64,000 nt of DNA, from NCBI GenBank assembly GCA_001910725.1, contig MJGA01000029.1, forward strand, positions 291,315-355,314. The letters are read 5' to 3'. Both the position numbers and the translations under genes were made by a program. Every line of letters starts with the position of its first letter. Position 1 is the stretch's first letter. This DNA comes from Phanerodontia chrysosporium (lineage: Eukaryota; Basidiomycota; Agaricomycetes; Polyporales; Phanerochaetaceae). This document shows positions 33,583 to 43,700 of the stretch, piece after piece. The notes under the pieces are model-generated. The model was not told where the DNA came from. It saw only the letters and a list, made by a program, of their open reading frames with translations, and searched no databases.

Positions 33583-34460
33583 ATCATTCTTCGAGTCCTT
33601 TTTTATTCTAATCTACTTGGCTTCTGTGTACATCGTGTGCCCCTGCTCGACGACAGTATGTTCACGGCTGCGTCACAGCTCGTGGAGCGTGACGTGACCA
33701 GCCATAACGGCTTTGAGCCCGCAATAAGCGGTATCACTGCGTTTCAACGGTCCTCCAGCGGAGTCAAGTAATCGGACGAACCACTTGAATCCAGCGGGCT
33801 CTCCGACCTCCGGCAACGATCGCCCCTCCCATCTGATTCCTATCGTCCCCGGGCTGCCTGTGTAGACTTGAGCGAAGCTGGTCTCGGAGAGGCCTATCAA
33901 TTCACCGGAGTCCGGTATCTAAGACCGGGGCGCTGCGAAATTGCCTCACTTGCGATTGTGCACAAAATGACTTCCATATTTGTACCAGACTGGCAGCCAA
34001 GCTCGCAAAAAGTGCGTCATAATCTCTCCCTATATGGAGAGTAAGGGACAAAATATGGATGGGCGCTTCATGTTTTCTCCCTTGTATGATCGGGTTTCGG
34101 CACGGGCGACAAGTCTCGAGCGGATTCCAGACATCGACGGACTCTCGTTCTTCACCTGCACCTCTAACCACGCCCTCTCGAGGTTCACGACCTCGCGCCG
34201 TTCCATCAGCAACTCAACCCACTGTTACGCTGCAACACGGCAGAGTAATTTGCATATCTGGGAGGCCGAACGGGGGCACAAGGACACGTTCCCCAACTGC
34301 TGATAGCGCCAGGGAAGCCAGTCAAGGTCAGCCGGGTCATGCGTATCTTTTGAAATGCACCCAGTATAAATACAGGACGCCTCTTTGCCATCAAGGCGCG
34401 AGAATCGGCTCTCACGACTCGGTTCGTTACACCCAGACCACCCGTCCCACCACCGCCAGG
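33583..34460. other. Intergenic with amine-oxidase promoter
   Basis: No gene is recognised. A TATAAATA box lies at 34365-34372 ahead of the amine oxidase start. Confidence 0.45.
34365..34372 (+). promoter_or_regulatory. TATA box of the amine oxidase gene
   Basis: CCAGTATAAATACAGG, about 90 bp upstream of the ATG at 34461. Confidence 0.55.
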
Positions 34461-37216
34461 ATGTCGGCCGCACCAGTCGCAAAGACCGTGAATGGAGTCC
34501 CCGGAACCGCAACAACATTGGACAAGCAGGCAGCGGCACTCCCGGGCTACCAACATCCGCTCGACCCGTTGACTCCGGAGGAGGCGAGTTCCTCCTGTCG
34601 TGTGTTCGCTCTCCCATTCCCTCCTAAACACCCCGGGGCACACAGATTGTCGCTGTCTCGCTTGCGCTGAGGCGGTATAGCGCAGAGAAGACCGACATCA
34701 AGGCAATACGCTTTATCACGACCTGCCTGCTGCCCCGCCAAAGCGCGACGTGCTCGCATACCTCGGAATCCCGCTCGAGACGGGCAAGGAGCCTGAGCCC
34801 GCACCGACGATCGTCAGGAAATCGGAAGTGGACGTGAGTACCTGTGACGATCTCCCCGCAGCACCCCAAGCGCTGATCTGCTCCTTGCCAGTTTGTCGAT
34901 GCGGTCACTGGGTGAGCCCTGCTCGCGTAATTGCCCCCGCGCCTCGTTCTGACCGTGCACCAGCGTGTCGTATAACGCTGTCCTCGCGCTGAAGGGCGCC
35001 ACCTGGGAGGTGCAGGCCGTCGAGGCGCTGCCCGAGGGCCAGCAGCCCCAGATCTCGGTCGAGGAGCTGCTGCTCTGCGAGGACATCATCCGCGCGGACG
35101 AGCGCGTGCAGAAGCTCGCGAAAGAAGTCGGTGCGTGCACCTTGGGTGGCCTTCCAAGTGCAGAGCGCTGACTTTTGCCAGGTGTCGAGCCCCACCAGCT
35201 GTGCGCAGACGGCTGGGCGATCGGCTACGACGACCGCTTCCCGCACAAGCAGCGCATCCAGCAGGCGCTGCTCTTTGCGCGCCTCGGCCCGCACGAGAAC
35301 CTGTACGCGCACCCGCTCGACTTTGTCCCCGTCGTCGACTCCGTCACGCAGAAGGTCATCCACATCGACTTCCCGCCGGCGTACACCAAGGCGTCGGGCG
35401 CGGGCAACTACACGGCCGCAGGCACGCAGCATGATTTGTCGTCCGCAAAGACGACGCCGCCGGCCCTGACCGAGGACGCACTTGCAGCGTCCGGCCGCGC
35501 ACGCATCCCGCCACCGCTCGAGCGCTGCGACTGGCTGCCGGACCTCATCGAGGAGAACCTCAAGCGCGAGGGCAAGCAGTACAAGCTCCGCGACGACCTC
35601 AAGCCCCTGCACGTCGTGCAGCCCGAGGGCGTCAGCTTCAAGATGAACGGGCACGAGCTCGAGTGGCAGAAGTGGAAGATGCACATCTGTGAGTGGCTAG
35701 TGCTGGCCGTTCGGGTGGGCAGCGGTGTGGCTGATGATGAGGGCCTCTGTGCAGCATTCCATCACCGCGAGGGAATTGCGATCTCGACTGTGACGTACAA
35801 TGACGATGGCGTCGTACGCCCGATTTTCTACCGCCTGTCGTTGGCGGAGATGGTGGTCCCGTATTCGGCGCCCGAGCACCCGCATCCGCGCAAGTTTGCG
35901 TTCGACTCTGGGAGTACGGCATGGGCACGATGGCGAACGAGCTGACTTTGGGCTGCGACTGCCTGGGTCAAATTCATTATCTGGTAGGTTTTCCGGAGAT
36001 AGGTAAACGATCCAGTTCGTTGATTTCTCCCTCTTGCAGCCTGGTGCGTTTGTGAAGCACGACGGCACCGCATTCGTGATCAAGAACGTCATCTGCATCC
36101 ACGAGGAGGACGCTGGCCTCCTGTGGAAACACACTGACTTCCGTGTCGGTGGTCGGAGTCATGCCGTCCGTGCTCGTCGTTTGGTGGTGCAGATGATTTG
36201 CACACTTGCAAACTACGGTGCGTGGCTTTCCTTCTGCTGGCCAGCCAGGTGCTCATGCTGTGCGGCAGAGTACATTTTCAACTACATGTTCTACCAGGAC
36301 GGCAACGTCGAGCTCGAGATCCGCCTGACGGGCATCGTCCAGGTGTACGCCGAGGACCCGAAGAACCCGAGCTCGAGCCCGTTCGCGACGACCGTCGCGC
36401 CCGGCGTGAGCGCACAGTACCACCAGCACATGTTCTCTGTGCGCGTCGACCCGATGGTGGACGGGCTCGCGAACACCGTCGTCGAGACGGACATCGTGCC
36501 TGTGGACGCGCCGACGGGCTCGCCGCAGAACCACGCGGGGAACGGCTTCACGACGCGCTCGCGTGCGATCACGCGCGCGGGCGACGGCGCGCGCGACTTT
36601 GAGCTCGCGACGGACCGGCGCTGGGCGATCACGCACGCCGCGCGGCGGCACCCGGTGACGGGCAAGCCGACGGGGTACACGATCATGGGCAAGGGCGGCG
36701 TGACGCCGCTGATGGCGCGCGGCGACTCGTGGGTCGCGAAGCGGGCGCGCTGGGCGGAGCGCGCGCTGTGGGTCGTGCGCGACGAGGAGGGCCCGCGCGG
36801 GTCGCGCGTGTGGCCGAGCGGCAAGTACGTGCCGGGCTCGCGCGCGGAGAACCCGGACTCGGTCACGCACTGGGTGCAGGGCGACGCGAGCCTCGAGGGC
36901 GCGGACGTGCTGCTGTACCTCACGCTGGGCATCACGCACATCCCGCGGCCGGAGGACTGGCCGGTGTAAGTGGCCCATTTGTTGCGTTGCGCGGGTGGTC
37001 TTGCTGACGGACGTGTTGCGTAGGATGCCGATGGAGCACCTGAACGTGCTCTTCAGGCCCGTGAACTTCTTCAAGCAGAGCCCCGCGATGGACGTGCCTG
37101 CGGCGAACGACGTGCGCAGCGTGCCGGCGTTCGCGACGGGCGACAGCTGCTGCTCGAAGAAAGCCGCAAGCGAAGAGGAGGGCTGGCTCAGCTGGGCGTT
37201 CTCCTGGCTGTGGTAA
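34461..37216 (+). CDS. Copper amine oxidase (topaquinone-type)
   Basis: Nine exons: 34461-34583, 34646-34833, 34892-34911, 34964-35130, 35182-35688, 35755-35993, 36040-36217, 36269-36965 and 37024-37216. It oxidises primary amines to aldehydes with H2O2 and NH3 release. The TPQ precursor motif TLANYEY spans the intron at 36218-36268 (NY/E), the copper site has YHQHMFSV (HxH), and a further His is in GITHIPRPEDWPV. The catalytic-base loop FDSGEYGMG is present but interrupted: a G appears missing in the GGG run near 35909. A second one-base break occurs near 34733-34736 (CCCC). Intron 1 appears to be GC-AG (GCGAGT donor), supported by LTPEE/IVAVSLALR. Exon 3 is only 20 nt. Confidence 0.9.
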
Positions 37217-37629
37217 TCGAAGACGCAGCGCTGTGGTTGCGCTCCGTTTGGTTGTAGCACTCGCAAGGCATCGGTGTCGCTATGTATCACCAGCAAATTT
37301 CCATGGCATTGTCTTTGGGTTTAGGGTGAAATAAATTGTTTCATTGTTGTGTAGTACCCGGGCTGTCCCTCGGCACATTGAATGCCAGCCTCTGCGTCGC
37401 AAGCCTCGCTCGCAACTGGACCAGAGAGGGATGCCATTACCATCGGCGCTTGAGGCGACCTCCCTCTGCAAGTCGATTCATAACGAATCACAGGTAGGTA
37501 TAAAAGTGCTCGTGAAACATTTTTTGCGAGACATCCCAACACGTCAAAAGTCCGTCACAATCCACTAGTAAACACGGAGGTACAGGTATCATAGGGTGTA
37601 TGCACTGAAGAAAGAAAAAAAGTCCGTAG
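37217..37629. other. Convergent 3' region
   Basis: 3' flanks of the amine oxidase and of the minus-strand Cys-rich gene. No gene was seen. Confidence 0.45.
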
Positions 37630-38550
37630 CTAGAGGTTGAGCGCAAGCATGAGCGCAGCACCGACCGCCGCCGCCGCCGCCGCCGCCGAGACGCCGCCAA
37701 AGAGACTCGCGGCGCCGTTGCCGTTGCCGAGGCCGGGCGTCTGTGTGGGCACGCCCGCGCCGGTGTCGGTGTCGGTGTTCTGGCCGGCGGGCGTGTTCGT
37801 CGGGCCCGGCGCGCCGCCGCCGCCGTTGGTCGACGCGCCGGGGCCGGGGGTGACGACGGGCTTCGTGCTCGTCGGCGCCGCGCCGCCGCTGGAGAAGAAC
37901 ACGGACTGCGAGGTCTCGCTCGCGCGCGGGAGCGACAGGCTCGACGCGCCCGCGCCGCCGGCCGCGGACGTCGGCACGCCTGCGGCGCCCGACACGGTGA
38001 AGGACTGGACGGGCTCGCCGGCGCTTGCGCAGTCGTCCTCGAGCTCTGTGTGGGCGGTGCAGTCAGCGGGGGCCTTGGCAGGGCGGGGGGCGGGCTGCGT
38101 ACCGTCGAGCGCCTCCTGCGCCTGGGCGGCGAGCGACGCGTCGGGCGGGCCGCCGACGTTGATGGCGCAGCTGAGGCAGTCGGCGACGCCGCCCATGTTG
38201 CTGTCCGTGCAGATCTCGAGGCACTTGGAGTCGTCCGTTTGGCAGTCCTGGCGCGCGCGCGGTGTCAGCTCGTGTCGTCCCGCGTGCGGTGCACCGAGGC
38301 GAGACTCACGTTGTTGATCTGGACAAAGGTCGCGCATGCGCTCTGGCACTCGGGCGCGATGTCGCCCGGGCTGATGATGGAGCCCTGGCGTGCGCGGAGC
38401 AGCGTCCGGAAGGCGTCGTGCCGCGCGGCGACCGCGGTTGCGGCGGCTGGGGTCTGGCATCAGCACCGCGGGGACACGGCAGCAGGACGCGACGCACCTT
38501 TGCCGGCGACGAGGGCGAGCGAGAGGAGGGCGAGCTTGGCGGCGACCATG
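37630..38550 (-). CDS. GPI-type secreted Cys-rich protein
   Basis: Start MVAAKLALLSLALVAGK gives a signal peptide completed after intron 1 (joining to AAATAVAARHDAF). The mature part has a compact cysteine pattern: PECQSACATFVQINN, an intron, then DCQTDDSKCLEICTDSN..VADCLSCAINVG and ELEDDCASAGEPV. It resembles the gene at 50998 in spacing. A Ser/Thr/Pro/Gly-rich stalk follows, with a poly-alanine hydrophobic C-terminus (SAAAAAAAVGAALMLALNL) typical of GPI anchoring. So it is probably a cell-surface protein; the function is unknown. The introns have GT-AG borders, and the first acceptor is inferred from phase. A TATA box is at 38619-38624. Confidence 0.75.
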   Translation of the reverse strand, partial: HGRRQARPPLARPRRRQRCVASCCRVPAVLMPDPSRRNRGRRAARRLPDAAPRTPGLHHQPGRHRARVPERMRDLCPDQQRESRLGAPHAGRHELTPRARQDCQTDDSKCLEICTDSNMGGVADCLSCAINVGGPPDASLAAQAQEALDGTQPAPRPAKAPADCTAHTELEDDCASAGEPVQSFTVSGAAGVPTSAAGGAGASSLSLPRASETSQSVFFSSGGAAPTSTKPVVTPGPGASTNGGGGAPGPTNTPAGQNTDTDTGAGVPTQTPGLGNGNGAASLFGGVSAAAAAAAVGAALMLALNL

Positions 38551-39127
38551 GCGGACGATGGAGGGGATGACGAGGCGAGGCGGGACCTGGTTTCCCACAG
38601 CACGAGTCGTGCACGCCCTTTATACACACGGAGCGTCGCCAGGCTATCCGCCAAGTCGCCAAGTCCTGATCTCCGCTGATCGTCCGCTGCCGTCCTGTGC
38701 TGTTGATGGTGCCTCGCGCGCCCTGCGGGACCGCGAGTCAACGCGACTCATATTGCCGTTCGCGGTCGCGTCGCGTCGCGCGTGCACGACGACCATCGCA
38801 CCCGCGCGCTGCAAAACACATCTCCCACGAGCGACCGTCGCGCGCGCAGAGCCTGGGCTGCAATGTGGACGACGCGCGACAGCCAGCTGGCGTCGGCTAG
38901 GGGGCAGTGCGAGTGGCGGGTCCCGCCATGCGGCCCCGTCAAGCACGGAGTGCACCGCCAGCGCGACCCAGGCAAGGGGCGGACTCAACAAACCCTGTGG
39001 CAGGTGCAAACCGTAACCACCGCACGCGAGGCGCCCGCTCCGACAGGCCCGGGATATCTCAGAGAGGCAAAGCGTTTCGTTCGTGGTAATATACACATTT
39101 CGGCGCACGTTCGGTCTGACAGACACC
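38551..39127. other. Intergenic with promoter of the Cys-rich gene
   Basis: A minus-strand TATAAAGGG is found at about 38616-38624. No gene is seen in the remainder. Confidence 0.4.
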
Positions 39128-40308
39128 CTACCACTTCTCGTGTGCCGGGCGGACTGCGACGCTGCTGTGAGCTTCGGGGAGACGGTGCAAAGCGCAGGAC
39201 ACGCACGATCGATCTCCCACGTCCAGGCGGACCGGTCTTGGTTGACCAGGTACAAGTACGACTGCACAGCGGTCAGAGACGTGAGCAGCGTGTGAGGATG
39301 CGGGGTGCGACTGACCTCGGCGATGCTGTCGGGGCTGAGCCGGATGTCCTCGTTTGTCTTGTATTCCTCGCGGGCCTGGCCCTCGCGCCTCTCTGCAGCG
39401 CGGTCGGTCAGGATGCCTGTGCGCGCGTCAGCAACGTGCCACCAGCGTGATGACATGAAGAGCGCACCGCCGTCGATGATGGCCTTGTCGTGGCAAAAGG
39501 TCTGATCAGTCCCGCGCCGGAGAAGACGAGCCCCGCAGCGCGACTTACATGAGCCACCTGGGCGAGCGGGAGGCGGGTCAGCACGTGCACAAAAGCCAGC
39601 AGCAGCAGCAGCGGCGCACGCACATGGATGTTCTCCTTCCCAAACGCCTTCGCGAGCGACTGGCTGAGCGCACGGAGGCCGTGCTTGCCGGCCGCGAACG
39701 CGCTCGTGAGCACGTTCCCGCGCACGCTCGCCGTCGCGCCCGTGAAGAGGAGCGTGCCGCGGCGGCCGCGCCCGTCGAGCGCGTTCGCGCGGAACGCGAG
39801 CACGGCCTGGCGCGCGAACGCGAACGGCGCGGTGACGTTCCCCTCGAGGCAGTCCGCGAGCTCCGCCTCGGAGAGCTCGAGGAACGGCTTGAAGACGCCG
39901 CTGCCCGCGTTCCACAGCGCGACGCGCACCTCCGCGCGCGCGGGCGTCGGCCACGCGTGCGCGCGCACCGCGTCGAACACGCGCAGCACGCTCCCGTACG
40001 TGTAGTCCGCGACGGGAAACGCGGCCGCCTCGTGCCCCGCGCCCGTCAGCTCCGCCGCGAGCGCGTGCACGTGTGCGGCGTTGCGCGCGATGACCGCGAC
40101 GCGGTACCCGTTCTGCGCGAAGAGGCGGCTGCAGGGAGTTCTCAGGAGTCAGCACGCGGCGGAGCACGCAGTCTTGGCACGCACGCTGCGGAGGCACCGG
40201 TTCCTTGTTCCGCGGCAGGGTCAGCGCACGGCCGCCAAAGTGTCGCCCGGCCCACCCACCTGTGCCATTGCCGATACCGGCGACGACGAAGACGGGGCGT
40301 ACAGACAT
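39128..40308 (-). CDS. Short-chain dehydrogenase/reductase with Tyr-to-Phe active site
   Basis: MSVRPVFVVAGIGNGTG is the glycine-rich dinucleotide site. It is followed after an intron by RLFAQNGYRVAVIARN, NAG motif LWNAGSG, the Ser region TGATASVRGN and AFAAGKHGLRALSQSLAKAFG. There the canonical YxxxK tyrosine is Phe, as I recall for one subgroup of fungal SDRs. A 9-nt microexon (39549-39557, encoding VAH) joins GKENIH to AIIDGGALF. The C-terminus reads YLYLVNQDRSAWTWEID and ends LRPAHEKW at 39128. NAD(P) dependence is known for the fold; the substrate is unknown. The first intron's exact borders are uncertain. A TATA box lies at 40373-40378. Confidence 0.82.
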
Positions 40309-40795
40309 GGTGCAAATGGGAGGTGGGAGAGGAGAAAGGTCGGAGTGTGGGATCTGTTCCGCACACGCCGTGTTTATACTCGCGCAGGGGGAGGCGTCAT
40401 ACGAAGCCTCGGTGACGTCTCAGCGCGGACGGGCTGCTGCTTCGTCAGCTTCGGTAATCGCCATCTCAGGAGACGGAGACCGCATCCGAGCGTTGCCATC
40501 GCTCGTGAAAGTGACGACTGCATGAGTAAGGGCGTGTCAGAATTCGACCGAGTACATTTGTGTGCCCCCAACAATTATCAAGTCTCTGTCAAATTATGTT
40601 TAGGTAATTACGGTTTACTACATACAGCGCCAGGACCAAGTACGAGAGCGGATTGCGGTATGGTACAGATGCAATTGTCCGAAGAGGAACCAGTGTTCAA
40701 GGAGGTATATGAAAAACCAATGAGCCATGAGTGCATTACGATGTGCGTGAGGAGGCATGGCGCAAGCAGCTGAGTCAGCGGCACGCCAATAGTGT
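40309..40795. other. Intergenic (SDR promoter side, kinase 3' side)
   Basis: Holds a minus-strand TATAAA at 40373-40378. Otherwise nothing is recognised. Confidence 0.45.
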
Positions 40796-43700
40796 TTACA
40801 GCACGCTTGGCAGCTGCCTGTAGTCGCTGGGAATCTTCGTGTCGTCCTGGGGCCGCGACCACTTGTCTGCACACACACACGGTCAGGCTCTCTGGCACAC
40901 CAGCCCAAGAATGGTGCGACGCGCTCACCGGGGCAGGCGACAAAGTAGCTGTCCATCGCGGTCACGAACCGTTCCTGGTACTCGTTCGGCGGGATCACCG
41001 TCACCTCTTTGCCCGAGTGCAGGCCCTGCTTCGCCTTGTACTCGAGCGTCTTCGCGAACGTGTAGCTCCCGATCGTGTCGACCAGCCCGCAGGCGATCTG
41101 CTTGTGCGACTCGTCGATGCCCACCAGCAACCTGGTAAAAGTCAGCGCACGTCCGCAAACTCTGGGTGAAAAGACGAACGAGTAGTCCATGATGTTGCTC
41201 CTCGCCAGGAACTCGCAGTCGGCCTTGATGGCCTCTTGGAGGACGACTTTGGAGTATGGCTGCACCAGCGTGAGTGCCCTTTGTTGTCCTGCACAGCTGG
41301 TCAGCCAGAGACGCAGACAGTGAGCATTGAGCCCTGTTACCTTCTATCCAGTCGCCATCAAACAGCGTCTTCGAGCCCGAGTTGCTGCTTGCAGCCTTCA
41401 CCTTCCGCCCTTGTATCCCTTTCAGGTCAAAGGTCTTCACAATGTCCTGCTTGTAAAACAAGTTCTCCATGACGAGCAGATCCGCCTTCGCCTGCGTGGT
41501 GCCCGTCTCCAGATTCTTGATCTCGACAGTATAAAACCCGAGCAGCTTCGCGAGGACGGTCGGCCGGCTCGCCGTCGCGTCCATGTACCGGAAGTACGCG
41601 GGGCCGAGCTCGATGAGGACGTGCAGGTCCGCGACGTTCCACGCGTTGACGAGCGTCTTGATGATGAACTGGTTGTCCGTCGTCTTCCAGAAGTTCGAGC
41701 GGCTCTTCCCGCCCTCCGCGAGCCAGTTCGTGCTCCGCGACAGGCTGTGCAGAAACAGGTCGTCGATCCCGCACCGCTTCCGCAGCGCGTCGAACTGCTT
41801 CGCGTAGTACACCGTGCAGCTGAACCTCAGCCGCCGCCCGATCGTCCAGTCGTACTTGATGTGCGGCCGCTCGTCGATCGCCGGCGACGCCCCGTTCGCA
41901 GACAGCAGCGCGTGGTGGTGCTTCGACGGCGTCGGCGTCGGCCCGCCCGAGCGCAGCACGTACTTCAGTGCGGAGGACAGCGTGTTCGTGAACGCCGATG
42001 TCATCGTGGGCTGCGTCGAGGGCGTGGACGGCGGCGTCGCTGGCTCCGCCGGTGTCGTCGGCGCGGGCTTCTCCTTCGGCGGCGGAGGCGGCGCACTAGT
42101 CGAGCCAGAGGCGTTATGCTCGCCCACGGTCACGTCGCTGTCGGACGACATGACTGACGACGCCTTGCCGCGCCGGATGTGCGTCTCGACAAAAGAAGAG
42201 GATGTCGGCGTACGCTCTGACGACGTGCTGCGGATGGTGCCCGCGCTCTCCGTCGCAGCCTCGAGTTCGTGCAGAACCTTGTCCACTCTCTCGGTAGACC
42301 CCGCGCTGACCTGGCCGTCGGCAGCCTGCTTCGATATCTGCACGTCCGGTTTCGCCCACGCAGACGGTGGGGCGCCAAGGGCGATAGTGCCTCCAGGACT
42401 GACTGATTTCGAAGAACTCGGGGGACCATTGCCGTCGGGAGTCTTTTGGCGGAGAACATCAGGCAGCCCAAGCTTTAGGATAGACGTAGGATCCCGCGGG
42501 TGCTCCTTGCGACTAATCACGGCAGAGTACGTCTCAGGTTCATGCCAGCCGTCTTCGTCTTGGTCGGGATCGGGCGCTGGGCTAGACGAGCCAAACCACC
42601 TATGTCCAGTCGCACCCGGAGCAGAGTTCGCCTTGTTGAAAAATGAAGGGCGCGAGACGTCTGGGGTGGGTGGCGGAACTGGGGGTACCGGGTTTTGACG
42701 ATTGATCGACATGTTCGCGAGCTCTCTGTGATAGTCTAGGGAACTGCGGGTGGAGGCGACAGTCAGCAATAACATGCGAGACTAAAAGGAGCGGACATAC
42801 CTCAACGTGAATGCAATGATACTGCCCCAGTCATCTTCGCGAACAATCACATTTCCACCTGGAACAGCGTGACACCCGGTCTGCCACCACTCCGGCTCGT
42901 GCTGAGCGACAATATCGCGGACAGTATGGCCTGCGGTGTGTTTCTCTTCCCAGGCACACAAACGCTTCGCCGCGCCGCGCGCCGCTGACTCGAACGACCT
43001 GCGGACGTCGTTCAAGCTCGAGTCCGGGCAGCGCGACAGCTCCGCGTAAAGATTTTGCTCCGTGCGCTGGAACTTGTGACGCATATTGGTGAGCGATGCC
43101 AGAGAGCCCTGTTCAGAAGAGGCGGAGGATAGTGCAGACGGGGTCCCGGCATGAGGCGTGGACGGCGCAGTGTCCGGTGTCTTTAACGGTGAGTGCTCCG
43201 AGATGGTGGTCATATAGGGGAACGGGTAGGACCGACTCGACGACGTGCTGCTCTCCGGAGTCCGTGGTGTATTGGGCGGCAGTGGGGGCAACTTTGTCGG
43301 ATGGCCCTTGGGGGTTATCCGGCCGTCCTCGTCAAAGTCGTTGTAAGCATCATCCGCAGACGGTAACCGGGGCAGGGACTTGTGGTACGACGGCGTGCGG
43401 TCGTTGAGAAACTCGCCTTCCAGCGTGTCCATCTGCTCCGACAGTGTCTGCCAGAACTGCATGATCTCGCGCCGCAGCTTCTTCCTGTCCGCGTCTCTTG
43501 CCTGCTGCGCCTCCGTGTGCAACGGTTCTCCGTTCTTGGCACGTTGCAGTTGAAGACGCGGTACGCGGACTTCGTAGATATCGTCGACCGTGGAAAGAGA
43601 CATTGACACCATACGATCCTTGAGGCTGAAGTGCCGGACGATGTTCAGGCGAGTCCGTGGAAGCGGACTGTCTTCTAACGACCATGGGCGCGGCGGGGGT

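Noticed and set aside
39591..39615. GCA/GCT trinucleotide run as a microsatellite feature
   Set aside because: Short run inside an SDR intron; ordinary low complexity.
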